Shown here in pieces: positions 51,996-61,848 of a stretch of 64,000 bases of DNA. The position numbers and the translations under genes were made by a program. The notes beneath the pieces were generated by a model. The model was given only the letters and a program-made list of their open reading frames with translations. It had not been told where the DNA came from and did no database searches. Each line of letters starts with the position of its first letter. Positions within the stretch are counted from its first letter, which is position 1. Origin of the DNA: Petrotoga olearia DSM 13574 (GTDB lineage: Bacteria > Thermotogota > Thermotogae > Petrotogales > Petrotogaceae); the NCBI RefSeq assembly GCF_002895525.1, contig NZ_AZRL01000021.1, positions 124,001-188,000 on the forward strand, in the 5' to 3' direction.

Positions 51996-54134
51996 TTATA
52001 CCCTCCTAACAGAATAAACACCCTTAGAATTTTTTAATTTATTACTTAAAAGACTCAGATGTTTTAAATTCTGAACGGATAAATATATTCTAAGGTTAAG
52101 AAAATTAGAATTACTTCTCATTTCGAATTTTTCTATATGTCCACCTTCATTATTTATAATATTTCTTACGTTATTTAAAACATTTTTGCTCTCCACATCC
52201 ATCAATAATACGGTAGAAAATTTGTTTTGATTGTATTCATTCCATTCAACATTTACCTTTTTACTTTCATCTATATCCTGAATATTAGTGCAATCTTTTC
52301 TATGAATACCGATTCCTCTTCGAGTTATAACACCTATAATTTCATCTCCTGGAACCGGCATACAACATTTAGCAAAATAGCTTTCAACTCCTCCTTCACC
52401 ATCAACAAGAACGGAGATCCCTTTTCTACTTGAGGTGGGTTTTTCGACAGTAGGAATCGCATCTTCTTCTTTTTCGTTTAGAGTAAAAATATTTCTAATA
52501 GTATTAACACTAATATCTTCTAAAGAGAGTTTAATGAAAAATTCATCGTCACTTTTTATATTGTATTTAATGTAAAATCCTATTTCCTTCAACTTTTCAA
52601 GAATTTCATCCATGGAAAAATTAAGTTTTTTAGAGAGCTCTCTAAACTTGTCCTTACCTCTTTCTATTAACTCAACTTCATTTTTTTGCCTGTAATATTT
52701 TTTTATCTTTGATACGGTCTTAGGAGAATGAGCATATTTTAACCAATCAATACTAGGTCCTTGAAAATTTCTATTGATCATTATCTCTACTATGTCACCA
52801 GTCTGCAATTTGTATGAGATAGGAACTAATTTACCATTGACTTTCGCTCCCGAAAAATGATTGCCAACCTCAGTATGAATAGCAAAAGCAAAATCAATAG
52901 GTGTTGCTCCTCTAGGCAAATGAATTATTTCTCCCTTAGGTGTAAATACAAAAATTTCTTTTGAGAGAAGGTTTGTTTCGATATCTTTCAATTCAAAAGC
53001 ATTTTGAGCTATATATCTATGTAACTCCATCAGATCGGCTAAAAATTTCAACTTTTCCTGACTAACACCCTCTTTATAAACCCAATGAGCAGCTAAACCA
53101 TATTCGGCCTCTTGATGCATGTCCCAATCTCGAATTTGAATTTCTAAAGGATCTCCTTTATGGGTTATAACAGTGGTATGGAGTGATTTGTAACCATTGA
53201 ATTTAGGGGTTGCAATATAATCTTTTATCCTTCCTGGAATAGGGGACCAAATAGAATGTATTATTCCCAAAGCAGCGTAACATTTATTCTGATCTTCGGT
53301 AATTATTCTAAGAGCAATATAATCATAGATTTCATCTAAAGTTTTCCCTTTTCGAATCATTTTATCCCATATACTATATAAATGTTTAGAACGACCCTCA
53401 ACAGTTGCTTTGATTTTTTGATTATCTAGCTCATGTTTAATAATCTGGGCATATTCGTTCAATCTATTTTGTCCAAGTCTTAATTTTTCCTCGATTTTAG
53501 ACTTTAAATCAAAATACGTATCTGGATACAAATAACGAAAAGATAAATCTTCCAATTCTTCCTTGATCTTATAAATACCCAATCTATGGGCTATAGGCGC
53601 GTATATTTTTAAAGTTTCATCTGCTTTGGCTATTTGCTTTTTTCTGTCGACAAATTCCAAAGTTCTCATATTATGTAATCTATCAGCCAATTTAACGATT
53701 ATGACTCTTATGTCCTCGGACATAGCAAAAAGCATCTTTCTTATAGTTTCCACTTTCTCTAAAGACTTCATGTCTTTTTCGTTTAGCCGTTCATTGAGCT
53801 TTAGATTACTGATCTTGGTAACACCTGAAACTATATTGGCAACATCGACTCCAAAAAGTTCTTTTATTTTATCTATTGGAACGCCGCAATCTTCAACTAC
53901 ATCGTGCAAAAGACCAGCTATTATAGTATCTACATCCATTTTTAAACCGGCGAGTATCAATCCAACACTTTTTGGATGCTCAAAAAATTCCTCACCAGAA
54001 TCTCTATATTGACCATTATGTGCAGTTTCAGCTAAATCATAAGCTGCTCTTATTCTTTCTTTTCCTCTCTTAGTAAGCCTAACATTTAATAGTTTTTCAA
54101 CCTCTTTCTCGTAACTTTTCGATTCTATCAACAT
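51996..54134 (-). CDS. relA/spoT: Bifunctional (p)ppGpp synthetase/hydrolase
   Basis: 712-aa Rel enzyme controlling the stringent response. ATG 54134 with SD AGAGGTG. HD hydrolase domain (about 20-190) with [11 protein letters not shown] and [10 protein letters not shown], intact, so it can degrade ppGpp; synthetase domain (about 230-350) with [13 protein letters not shown] and the acceptor block [15 protein letters not shown] (about 385-445: [26 protein letters not shown]); zinc-finger-like ACKCC-type segment [18 protein letters not shown] at the C-terminus. An extended -10 box (TGCTATAAT, 54201-54209) is upstream. Confidence 0.96.
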   Translation of the reverse strand: MLIESKSYEKEVEKLLNVRLTKRGKERIRAAYDLAETAHNGQYRDSGEEFFEHPKSVGLILAGLKMDVDTIIAGLLHDVVEDCGVPIDKIKELFGVDVANIVSGVTKISNLKLNERLNEKDMKSLEKVETIRKMLFAMSEDIRVIIVKLADRLHNMRTLEFVDRKKQIAKADETLKIYAPIAHRLGIYKIKEELEDLSFRYLYPDTYFDLKSKIEEKLRLGQNRLNEYAQIIKHELDNQKIKATVEGRSKHLYSIWDKMIRKGKTLDEIYDYIALRIITEDQNKCYAALGIIHSIWSPIPGRIKDYIATPKFNGYKSLHTTVITHKGDPLEIQIRDWDMHQEAEYGLAAHWVYKEGVSQEKLKFLADLMELHRYIAQNAFELKDIETNLLSKEIFVFTPKGEIIHLPRGATPIDFAFAIHTEVGNHFSGAKVNGKLVPISYKLQTGDIVEIMINRNFQGPSIDWLKYAHSPKTVSKIKKYYRQKNEVELIERGKDKFRELSKKLNFSMDEILEKLKEIGFYIKYNIKSDDEFFIKLSLEDISVNTIRNIFTLNEKEEDAIPTVEKPTSSRKGISVLVDGEGGVESYFAKCCMPVPGDEIIGVITRRGIGIHRKDCTNIQDIDESKKVNVEWNEYNQNKFSTVLLMDVESKNVLNNVRNIINNEGGHIEKFEMRSNSNFLNLRIYLSVQNLKHLSLLSNKLKNSKGVYSVRRV

Positions 54135-54200
54135 AATCAAACACCTCTTAACGTTTCTTAAAAAAGCTCAATTAGGTCTTGTAAATTAAGGTACAATATA

Positions 54201-54209
54201 ATTATAGCA
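54201..54209 (-). promoter_or_regulatory. Extended -10 promoter of relA/spoT
   Basis: TGCTATAAT on the minus strand, about 65 bp upstream of the ATG, with TTCAAT at 17 bp as a possible -35. Confidence 0.6.
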
Positions 54210-54330
54210 CAAATTTTTGAAATATTGAAAAAAATTAAAGACAAAAAAATTTATCAAAATGTAATATCAATTTTATTTTTTAGGCCCATACAGTATGTTT
54301 AAATATAAGTGGAGTTCCTCCTTAATATTT

Positions 54331-54373
54331 CTTAACATCACTTGATTTTATCCAAAAAAAAGATTGTTATAAT
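54331..54373 (+). promoter_or_regulatory. Promoter and possible Pho box of the pst operon
   Basis: Extended -10 TGTTATAAT (54365-54373). No -35 is found at 17 bp; instead CTTAACATCA / CTTGATTTTA (54331-54350) form an imperfect 10-bp direct repeat where a PhoB/PhoP dimer could bind. The PhoB assignment is inference from the operon content. Confidence 0.4.
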
Positions 54374-54407
54374 TACATCGAAGACTTAAATTAAGGAGGG
54401 AATTATT

Positions 54408-55232
54408 GTGAAGAAGGTATTATTAACGTTAGTTTTAGTGGGTATAGCCCTTTTCAGTTTCGCAGAAACACTTGTTATAAAAGGTTCAAACACGATCTTT
54501 CCAGTAGCACAACTCTGGATAGAAGAGCTAAAAGATATGTATCCCGATTTATCAATAACATTGGAAGGTGCAGGTTCTTCAACAGGTATTGCTGCTTTAT
54601 TCAACGGAACAACACACATCGCAAACTCGAGCAGATGGCTTAAAGAATCAGAATTGGAACAAATGTCCGAAGAAAGAAAGTATTTCATTCCCGTAGTTTT
54701 AGGATACGATGGAATAGCTGTTATTGTTAATCCCAATCTTGGAATAGATGAAATCTCTATAGAAGAATTGGCAAAGATTTACACTGGTGAAATCACAAGG
54801 TGGAACCAATTGAATACGAATTTACCAAACCAAAGGATTGTCGTATATTCAAGAAACTCCGCCTCAGGGACTTACGAAACATTCGTAGAAAAAGTTTTAG
54901 AGGGTAAAAGAATGGCACCAACAGTTCAAATGCTGGAATCAACACAAGCAGAAATTCAATCGGTTGCTAAAAACCAATATGCGATAGCTTATACAGGAGT
55001 AGGATATGTAACTAACGACGTAAAGGTTTTATCTGTTGATGGTGTACAACCAACAAAATTGAATATTTTAAATTCTGTTTATCCAATTTCAAGGCCATTG
55101 TATATGTTTGTTGATGCAACAAACGGTTACCCTGAAACCGGACCGGTAAAACAGTATTTGACATTTGGGCTATCAAAACGAGGTCAAGAATTAGTTGAAC
55201 AGGCTGGATATGTAGCAGCATACGGATTTTAA
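54408..55232 (+). CDS. pstS: Phosphate-binding protein PstS
   Basis: 274-aa periplasmic receptor of the high-affinity phosphate importer. Signal peptide MKKVLLTLVLVGIALFSFA, then the phosphate-contact loops KGSNTIFPVA, GAGSSTGIAALFNGT and RNSASGTYETFVE. There is no lipobox cysteine, so it is soluble rather than a lipoprotein. GTG 54408 behind a strong SD (AAGGAGGG). First gene of pstSCAB-phoU-phoB-phoR. Confidence 0.96.
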   Translation: MKKVLLTLVLVGIALFSFAETLVIKGSNTIFPVAQLWIEELKDMYPDLSITLEGAGSSTGIAALFNGTTHIANSSRWLKESELEQMSEERKYFIPVVLGYDGIAVIVNPNLGIDEISIEELAKIYTGEITRWNQLNTNLPNQRIVVYSRNSASGTYETFVEKVLEGKRMAPTVQMLESTQAEIQSVAKNQYAIAYTGVGYVTNDVKVLSVDGVQPTKLNILNSVYPISRPLYMFVDATNGYPETGPVKQYLTFGLSKRGQELVEQAGYVAAYGF

Positions 55233-55263
55233 AAGTTAATCCTTTAAAAGGAGTGCTTTTTCT

Positions 55264-56130
55264 GTGAATAGACGAGATTTCAAAAATATTATAAATCAAA
55301 GTATAATTACCGCAGTTGCAATGGTGGGAATAGTAGCATTAATTGGTCTATTCATCTTTATCATAAGAGAAACTATTCCAGCCCTGACAGAAGTTGGGGC
55401 TGAGATTTTTACTAGTAAATACTGGTATCCAACATATGATCCACCAGAATATGGCATGTTGGCAATGATAGTAGGGTCTTTCATATTAACTGGATTTGCT
55501 TCTATTATAGTTATACCCATAGGGTATATAATTGCATTTTTCTTGTACGATTATGCCACAAACGCAGAACAAAAAATTATAAAATCAGCAATAGATTTGC
55601 TATCTGGAGTACCCACTGTTATAATTGGTACATTCTTATTTATTTATGTTTCACCGATCCTTATGAATTTTGGTGCTTGGTCCTCAGGTAACTTACTTTT
55701 AGCAGCAATTGGTCTATCAATTTTATCTCTACCATATGCTGCATCCCTTATGCAGGAATCATTATCAGCAATTGATATCAGTCTAAAAGAAAGTGCATTA
55801 GCCTTGGGGGCAAGCAGATTCACTGCTGGATTTAGAATAGTGAGTAAGGCTGCATTATCAGGAATTTTGAATTCAATAATTCTAACAATAAATAGAATTA
55901 TAGGGGAAACTATAGTTGTATTAATGGTTGCTGGAGGAGCTGCTATAATTCCTAAATCAATATGGGATCCGGTTAGACCTTTAACCGCTGTTATAGCTAG
56001 TGAGATGGGTGAAGTACCAATTGGAAGTGTTCATTATTCTGCGTTATTTGTAGCTGGCTTGATTTTGTTAACGATATCTTTTATTTTAACGATGATATCT
56101 AGGAGAGTAACGAGGAGTTGGAAAAATTGA
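55264..56130 (+). CDS. pstC: Phosphate ABC transporter permease PstC
   Basis: 288-aa membrane subunit with six helices and the ATPase-contact EAA loop (ESALALGASRFTAGFRIVSKAALSGI). GTG 55264 with SD GGAGTG; overlaps pstA by 4 bp. Confidence 0.95.
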   Translation: MNRRDFKNIINQSIITAVAMVGIVALIGLFIFIIRETIPALTEVGAEIFTSKYWYPTYDPPEYGMLAMIVGSFILTGFASIIVIPIGYIIAFFLYDYATNAEQKIIKSAIDLLSGVPTVIIGTFLFIYVSPILMNFGAWSSGNLLLAAIGLSILSLPYAASLMQESLSAIDISLKESALALGASRFTAGFRIVSKAALSGILNSIILTINRIIGETIVVLMVAGGAAIIPKSIWDPVRPLTAVIASEMGEVPIGSVHYSALFVAGLILLTISFILTMISRRVTRSWKN

Positions 56131-56966
56131 AGAAACAAACAGGAATAGATTCAATAATTTCAATCATTTTCAGGATCATAAGTTATATTGCATTTGGTAT
56201 AATAATGGCAATAATTATAATAGTTATAGTAGATGGTGCAAGATATTTTACCCCAGCCTTTTTTATTGAATATCCAAGTCAAGGTATGACTGCAGGAGGA
56301 ATTGGACCAGCTATATTAGGAAGTCTTCTGATGATATTTTTCATACTATTATTTTCAATTCCTATAGGAGTTTTAACAGGTACCTTCCTTTCAGAATATG
56401 GCTCAAAATCAAGATTGGGAAGAATAATTGACGTTTCGGTTACCTCGTTATCTGGTGTTCCTTCGGTTGTTTACGGATTGTTTGGATTAGCTCTTTTTTC
56501 TATAACTCTTGGATTTGGAACATCACTTCTTAGCGGAAGTTTAACCTTAGCTATAATGACTTTACCAGTAATATCATCATCAGTGAAAGAGGCGCTTGCC
56601 TCTCTACCAAGAGAACTAAGAGAATCAGCTTATGCATTAGGAGCAAAAAAAACCGAAACTATTTACAAAATACTATTTCCAGCTGCAAGAAATAGAATAA
56701 TAACCGCTATATTAATTGGTTCAGGAAGAGTAATTGGAGAAACCGCCCCTGTATTATTGACTGGTGCAGTTTTCTATTCAACTCAGTTACCGAATTCATT
56801 ACTTGATCCTGTTATGACCCTCCCAACTCATATATACTTTATAACTATGGCATACGGAGAAAATGCACAATGGATGGCAAAAGCTACATCAGCATTCTTA
56901 ATTATACTTATCTTAGTGATATACTCTATAGCCTTTAAAATAAGAGGAGGGAATCAAAAAAGTTGA
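56127..56966 (+). CDS. pstA: Phosphate ABC transporter permease PstA
   Basis: 279-aa partner of PstC, six helices, EAA loop RESAYALGAKKTETIYKILFPAARNRI, and SGVPSVVYGLFGLALF typical of PstA. TTG 56127 overlapping the pstC stop (TTGA) is preferred over TTG 56118, which touches the SD GAGGAG. Confidence 0.95.
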   Translation: MKKQTGIDSIISIIFRIISYIAFGIIMAIIIIVIVDGARYFTPAFFIEYPSQGMTAGGIGPAILGSLLMIFFILLFSIPIGVLTGTFLSEYGSKSRLGRIIDVSVTSLSGVPSVVYGLFGLALFSITLGFGTSLLSGSLTLAIMTLPVISSSVKEALASLPRELRESAYALGAKKTETIYKILFPAARNRIITAILIGSGRVIGETAPVLLTGAVFYSTQLPNSLLDPVMTLPTHIYFITMAYGENAQWMAKATSAFLIILILVIYSIAFKIRGGNQKS

Positions 56967-57730
56967 GCGAAGAAAATGAAATTGCGATAGAAATTAAAAA
57001 TTTTAATGGTTGGTACAATCAAAAACAAGCTCTAAAAGATATAAATATGGAAATTAAAAAGAAAAAAGTCAGTGCAATAATAGGACCTTCGGGTTGTGGA
57101 AAATCAACGTTGTTAAGAAGCATTAATAGAATCAACGATGAAATTCCAGGATATAGAACTAAGGGAGAAATAATATTTGAAGGGAAAAATATTTATGAAA
57201 ATAACATTGATTTATCACAATTGAGAAAAAAAATAGGAATGGTTTTTCAAAAACCCGTTCCCTTCCCGATGTCTATTTACGATAATATTGCATTCGGTGT
57301 AAAGTTACACACTTCAAGGAACGGAAGAAAAATGGATGAAATCATTGAAACAGCATTAAAAAGAGCTGCTTTATGGGATGAAGTAAAAGGCGATCTCAAC
57401 AAGCCAGCGAGTTCCCTTTCTGGTGGACAACAACAACGGTTGTGTATAGCCAGAGCTATCGCCATTGATCCAGAAATAATCCTATTGGATGAGCCTACAT
57501 CCGCCCTAGATCCTATAGCAACACAAAAAATAGAAAATTTAATTGAACACTTATCTGAAAATTATACTATAATTATTGTTACACATAACCTAGCCCAAGC
57601 TATTAGGATTTCAGATTATATGTATTTTATGTTTCAAGGAGAGCTCATAGAATCTGGAAAAACACAAAACATTATAAAGAGCCCGAAAAAACAATTGACA
57701 GAAGATTATCTAAATGGTAGAATTAGCTAA
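56963..57730 (+). CDS. pstB: Phosphate ABC transporter ATPase PstB
   Basis: 255-aa ATPase. Walker A GPSGCGKST, Q-loop MVFQKPVPFPMSIYDN (PstB-specific), signature LSGGQQQRLCIARA, Walker B IILLDEPTSALD and His switch VTHN. TTG start overlaps pstA by 4 bp. Confidence 0.97.
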   Translation: MSEENEIAIEIKNFNGWYNQKQALKDINMEIKKKKVSAIIGPSGCGKSTLLRSINRINDEIPGYRTKGEIIFEGKNIYENNIDLSQLRKKIGMVFQKPVPFPMSIYDNIAFGVKLHTSRNGRKMDEIIETALKRAALWDEVKGDLNKPASSLSGGQQQRLCIARAIAIDPEIILLDEPTSALDPIATQKIENLIEHLSENYTIIIVTHNLAQAIRISDYMYFMFQGELIESGKTQNIIKSPKKQLTEDYLNGRIS

Positions 57731-57780
57731 AAATAGAATAGATAAACGTACAACGAAAAGTACATTAGGGAGTGAAATAA

Positions 57781-58443
57781 ATGGACTATACACATTTTGA
57801 AACTGAAATGACACGATTATCAAGTGAAATATCCAAGCTTTTAACTATTGTATTAAGATCGTTTGAAAATTCTATTAAAGCGTTAGAAGATAAAAATCTT
57901 GAATTAGCTGAAAAAGTCTTAAAAGCAGATGATCAAATAGATGATTTAAACCGTCAAATTGAAGAATCAGTCTATCAAATCGTTGCAAGATTTCGACCTT
58001 TAGCCAAAGATTTGCGATACGCCGTAACAATGATAAAGTTTGCAAACAATCTTGAAAGAATAGGGGATCTCTCTTGCAATATAGCTGAAAAAACTAAAAC
58101 CTATGCACATATTGATTTAAAAGACATAGTTAATAATAAAGAAATAAAAAAGATGTTCGGTATATCTTTAGAGATGATAAAAGACTCATACAAAGCATTT
58201 GGAGAAAGAAACATTGAAGAAGCTGTAAAAATTTGGAAAAGAGACGATGAAGTAGACGAACTAGAAAATCAAGTTAGAAAAATAGCTGTGAAAAAATTAC
58301 AAGATGAAACATTTAACAAAGAACTTGTCATACCATATATATTGTTGGCAAGAGACATTGAAAGAATTGCCGATCACGCTACCAACCTATGTGAAGAAAT
58401 AGTTTACATAGAAACAGGAGAGGAAATCGAAGACTATCTATAA
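57781..58443 (+). CDS. phoU: Phosphate signalling protein PhoU
   Basis: 220-aa two-fold three-helix bundle protein that links transporter activity to the histidine kinase and restrains uptake. Two metal-binding repeats are visible: NLERIGDLSCNIAEK and DIERIADHATNLCEE (E-x-x-x-D). SD GGGAGTG before ATG 57781. Confidence 0.95.
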   Translation: MDYTHFETEMTRLSSEISKLLTIVLRSFENSIKALEDKNLELAEKVLKADDQIDDLNRQIEESVYQIVARFRPLAKDLRYAVTMIKFANNLERIGDLSCNIAEKTKTYAHIDLKDIVNNKEIKKMFGISLEMIKDSYKAFGERNIEEAVKIWKRDDEVDELENQVRKIAVKKLQDETFNKELVIPYILLARDIERIADHATNLCEEIVYIETGEEIEDYL

Positions 58444-58457
58444 ACGGAGGCTTTCTC

Positions 58458-59150
58458 ATGCCTAAAGTTCTTATTGTTGAAGACGATGAAGATATCAGAG
58501 ATATATTAAAAACTTATCTTAGTTTAGAAGATTTTGAAATCTTTGAAGCTGGCACTTTATCGCAAATGAGGAATGTTTTGAACAAAGAGTCAAACATTGA
58601 CTTAATCTTATTAGATTTAATGTTACCTGATGGAGACGCCGTTGATGAATTACCAAAGGTTCGTGCTTTGAATAGAGAAATAGGTATCATAATCATTTCT
58701 GCAAAAAATACAGATGGAGAAAAAATTTTAGGAATCGAATCAGGAGCAGACGATTATATTACTAAACCTTTCAATCCTAGAGAAGTTACAGCGAGGGTTA
58801 GAGCATTATTAAAAAGAATCAAAAAATCTGAAAATAAAATGGTTTTTGGACCCATGGAAATATATTCAAAAAATTATTCAGTAAGATATGAAGGAAAAAA
58901 TATTGAATTGACCTCAAAAGAGTTCGAAATACTAGATCTTTTAGCTAGAAATTCAGAAAAAGTCTACACAAGAGAAGAAATTATAGATAAAATTTGGTTT
59001 GGAGATGAATTTATTACAGATAGGGTAATAGATGTACACGTAAGTATGATCAGATCAAAAATAGGAAAAAATTGGATTAAAACTATTAGAAACGTTGGAT
59101 ACAAATTCAATAAAAATGCTTATACAGTAGATAACAACGGTGAGAAATAA
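58458..59150 (+). CDS. phoB: Response regulator, PhoB/PhoP type
   Basis: 230-aa OmpR-family regulator. Receiver domain with VEDDED acidic pocket, phosphoacceptor Asp53 (LLDLMLPDGD) and Lys in DDYITKPFNP; winged-helix DNA-binding domain (about 130-225: ELTSKEFEILDLLARN.. VIDVHVSMIRSKIG.. TIRNVGYKF). SD CGGAGG. Between phoU and phoR, 14 and 2 bp away. Confidence 0.94.
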   Translation: MPKVLIVEDDEDIRDILKTYLSLEDFEIFEAGTLSQMRNVLNKESNIDLILLDLMLPDGDAVDELPKVRALNREIGIIIISAKNTDGEKILGIESGADDYITKPFNPREVTARVRALLKRIKKSENKMVFGPMEIYSKNYSVRYEGKNIELTSKEFEILDLLARNSEKVYTREEIIDKIWFGDEFITDRVIDVHVSMIRSKIGKNWIKTIRNVGYKFNKNAYTVDNNGEK

Positions 59151-59152
59151 AG

Positions 59153-60124
59153 ATGAAAAATACTAACTCATTTGACTTTGAGATATTCGATTCTTTGGAA
59201 GACGCAGTATTACAGTTAGAAAATAAAACAAATATCCTTAATGTAAATGCAACCGCCAAAACATGGGGATTTGTAAAAAACAAAGAATTATTGAACACTA
59301 TAAGTTTCAATGAAATCGATCAACTTGCAAAACATATATTGAATAATGAAGACTTTGAAATAGAAACAAATATATATTTTTTTGAAGGGTACAGTAAATT
59401 TTGCAAACTCACTTTCAAAAAAGAATATCAAATTCTTATATTACAAGACAAAACAGAATTTGAATTATTAAAAAAAGTAAAAGAAGATTTCATAACTTCA
59501 GTATCCCACGAACTTAGAACCCCTCTCACTATCGCCAAAGGAAATACTCAAATACTCAAAGACTTCATGAAAGACAATCAATTTATAAAACAAGTTACAA
59601 AAATCGATGAATCTCTTGACAGAATCGAAAATATCATTTCTCAGCTAACGCTTCTTTCAAAAGCAGAATTTGGAGAATACGAAATAAAAAAAGAAACGAT
59701 TAATCCCACTGCACTATACGAAGAAATAGTAAAAGACCTTTATGAAAAAATACAAGAAAAATCTGTAAAACTACACTTCAATTGCCAAATTCAATCTATT
59801 AAAAGCGATAGATTTGTACTTTACACAATCTTCAGAAATTTACTTTCCAATGCAATTAAATATTCTTACGAAAATTCTGATATATACATTGATTTCCTAA
59901 CGGATCAACTCAAAATAGAGGACGAAGGTATAGGTATAAGAGAAGAAGAACAAAAAAGAATTTTTGAAAGATTCTATCGCGGTGCTGAAGCCAAGAATTA
60001 TGCGAAAGGATCGGGTTTAGGCCTAGCCGTTGTTAAATATTTATGCGAACTAGCAAATTATAAAATTGAATTTGAATCAAAATGGATGGTTGGTACAACA
60101 TTTAAAGTATTTTTCTACAGGTGA
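59153..60124 (+). CDS. phoR: Histidine kinase of the phosphate system, cytosolic
   Basis: 323-aa HisKA-type kinase: PAS-like N-domain (about 5-105), dimerisation/phosphoacceptor helix with His119 (SVSHELRTPLT), and HATPase with N box (FRNLLSNAIKYS), G1 (IEDEGIGI), F box (RFYRG) and G2 (GSGLGLAVV). No transmembrane helix or signal peptide is present, unlike typical PhoR, so the signal must come from inside, probably PhoU/PstB. Starts 2 bp after phoB without a clear own SD, suggesting coupling. Confidence 0.9.
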   Translation: MKNTNSFDFEIFDSLEDAVLQLENKTNILNVNATAKTWGFVKNKELLNTISFNEIDQLAKHILNNEDFEIETNIYFFEGYSKFCKLTFKKEYQILILQDKTEFELLKKVKEDFITSVSHELRTPLTIAKGNTQILKDFMKDNQFIKQVTKIDESLDRIENIISQLTLLSKAEFGEYEIKKETINPTALYEEIVKDLYEKIQEKSVKLHFNCQIQSIKSDRFVLYTIFRNLLSNAIKYSYENSDIYIDFLTDQLKIEDEGIGIREEEQKRIFERFYRGAEAKNYAKGSGLGLAVVKYLCELANYKIEFESKWMVGTTFKVFFYR

Positions 60125-60468
60125 CTTTAACTTCCAATTTCTTCGAAAACAACCTCAAAGAATTTATTAATCAACATTTTTTTAAAATTATACTCCGTAT
60201 ACCAATAATGAACAGTATTCATTGTTGTTTTAAAATGAAAACAACAATGTCGTTCAAGTATTATACTATAAAAAGATTAGAGTATAATTTTTTTAAATAA
60301 ATAAAAGTAAGATTCCTTTAGATTTTCTCAAATAATCGCTTTTAAATGGTAATAATTGTGTTTAAACGCTAATAACCAGACTTGACATTAGCATAAAAAT
60401 GTATTTAAATTAAAAGTAGAAGAAATAATTTCAAAATAAAACGATTTTCAAAAAAGCTTTTTGTTTTG

Positions 60469-60495
60469 AAAGGGTCACAGGGCGGAGCCCTCATC
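60469..60495 (-). repeat. GC-rich intergenic repeat, tail module (copy F)
   Basis: Minus strand GAGGGCTCCGCCCTGTGACC then CTTTC, matching the tail modules at 28612-28640 and 38334-38360. Confidence 0.75.
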
Positions 60496-60510
60496 ACTCT
60501 CACGGTTTTG

Positions 60511-60531
60511 TGGACCGAAGGTCCATTTTTT
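60511..60531 (+). terminator. Short intrinsic terminator
   Basis: TGGACC, loop GAA, GGTCCA followed by T6. It lies between the putative promoter at 60382 and the ROK gene, so it could be an attenuator or the end of a read-through transcript. Confidence 0.65.
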
Positions 60532-60621
60532 AGAAGAGTGGGGAAAGAAGCAGAGAGATTCTATTAATTAAGTTTTAGGGTCACTTAATCTAATATAAAT
60601 GAAAAGCAAAGGAGTTTACTG

Positions 60622-61788
60622 ATGGCAAATAAAACCTACAATATTGAATTAGTTAAAGAACGCAATCGATCATTAGTTTTAGAATTATTAAACTCTAAAG
60701 GAACTAGTACAAGATCAGAAATAGCTGATATAACAGGTCTAACAAACGCTACTATCACAAATATCGTAAATGAATTAATCTTCAGGGATTTAGTAGAAGA
60801 AGTTGGAACTGTCGATGGTAAATTAGGCAGAAAACGAAAACTAATAAGGCTCAAAGAAGATGCTTTTTATGTTATAGGTGTTGAATTCGGTGTAAACATT
60901 GTACGTACGGGAATATTTAATTTTAAAGGCAAAAAAATCAAGACTGTTGAAAAAGAAATAAATTCATATGGAAGACCGACTGATGTATTAAAAGACCTAA
61001 TTTTAATAATTGATGAATTGATTAACAACTCCAAGGTTGATAATAACAAAATTAAGGGTATTGGTATCGTTATGCCGGGATTAATAGATAGCCAAAAAAG
61101 AGTTTTACGATCCGTTCATCCATTCCCGCTACTAAAAGATTACCCACTTGTTGAACAACTAGAAGAACACTATAAAAAAACAATTTGGCTAGAAAATGAT
61201 GCAAACGGTGCTGTTTTAGGTGAAAAGTGGTTTGGACATGGGAAAAAATTTAACAATTATGTATTTGTTGTTGGAGATTCTGGAATTGGAGCAGGAATTG
61301 TTATAAACGGAAGGTTATATTCTGGAGCTTCTAACTCCGCCGGGGAAATTGGCCACACATTTATGACTAAGGATTTTATTCCTTTGGAAAGCTTCGGGGG
61401 TTTATCGAGGTTGGCAGATGACTTTAAACTCCCGTTAGAGATAATTTTAAACGAATCAAAAAACTCAGATGAAATTAAAAAAGCCTTGGATGATATCAGT
61501 AAATTTTTAGCCTTAGGGATAGTTAACCTTGTAAACACGGTTGATCCCGAAGCGATAATTGTAGGGGGAAGAATTTTAAAAGCAGGGAACTCTGTTATCA
61601 GAGAAATAAAAAAAATAGTTGAGCAATACACCTTTTCAGATAAAGTCCCACAAATTTTAGTTGCTTCAAAGAAAGAAGATGCACTTTTGTTCGGCGCTGC
61701 CTCAATTGCAATCGAACACATCGTAGCTTCTCCTTATCAGTTTTTGCTAAACAATGATAAAAGCGTCTCTTACAACAGTCTCAAATAA
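60622..61788 (+). CDS. ROK-family transcriptional repressor (XylR/NagC type)
   Basis: 388-aa sugar-responsive regulator. N-terminal winged helix (about 10-70: RNRSLVLELLNSKGTSTRSEIADITGLTNATITNIVNEL), then the ROK kinase-like domain with GVEFGVNIVRTGIFN, LENDANGAVLGEKW and GDSGIGAGIVINGRLYSGASNSAGEIGH. The zinc cysteine cluster CxCGxxGC usual after that His is absent (sequence continues TFMTKDFIPLESFGG). It sits 60 bp before a sugar ABC operon, which it probably represses. SD AAAGGAG before ATG 60622. Confidence 0.92.
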   Translation: MANKTYNIELVKERNRSLVLELLNSKGTSTRSEIADITGLTNATITNIVNELIFRDLVEEVGTVDGKLGRKRKLIRLKEDAFYVIGVEFGVNIVRTGIFNFKGKKIKTVEKEINSYGRPTDVLKDLILIIDELINNSKVDNNKIKGIGIVMPGLIDSQKRVLRSVHPFPLLKDYPLVEQLEEHYKKTIWLENDANGAVLGEKWFGHGKKFNNYVFVVGDSGIGAGIVINGRLYSGASNSAGEIGHTFMTKDFIPLESFGGLSRLADDFKLPLEIILNESKNSDEIKKALDDISKFLALGIVNLVNTVDPEAIIVGGRILKAGNSVIREIKKIVEQYTFSDKVPQILVASKKEDALLFGAASIAIEHIVASPYQFLLNNDKSVSYNSLK

Positions 61789-61848
61789 AAAGGAGAGTTT
61801 TTGAATTTCTAAAGGCATTACAAATTCTCAAAAAGGAGGTAGAGTAGT

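Larger units (their letters stand above)
60125..60621. other. Intergenic region with repeats before the ROK gene
   Basis: 497 bp with no gene. Holds a perfect 12-bp inverted repeat CATTGTTGTTTT / AAAACAACAATG (60220-60231 and 60238-60249), a possible promoter TTGACA (60382-60387), 17 bp, TTAAAT (60405-60410), a tail module of the GC-rich repeat, and a terminator at 60511-60531. The rest shows nothing recognisable. Confidence 0.6.

Noticed and set aside
60220-60249. phoR terminator
   Set aside because: The stem is perfect but A/T-rich and not followed by a T run on either strand; kept as an inverted repeat.
61257-61721. 154-aa minus-strand frame opposite the ROK gene
   Set aside because: Antisense to a clearly conserved ROK domain; codon pattern belongs to the plus strand.
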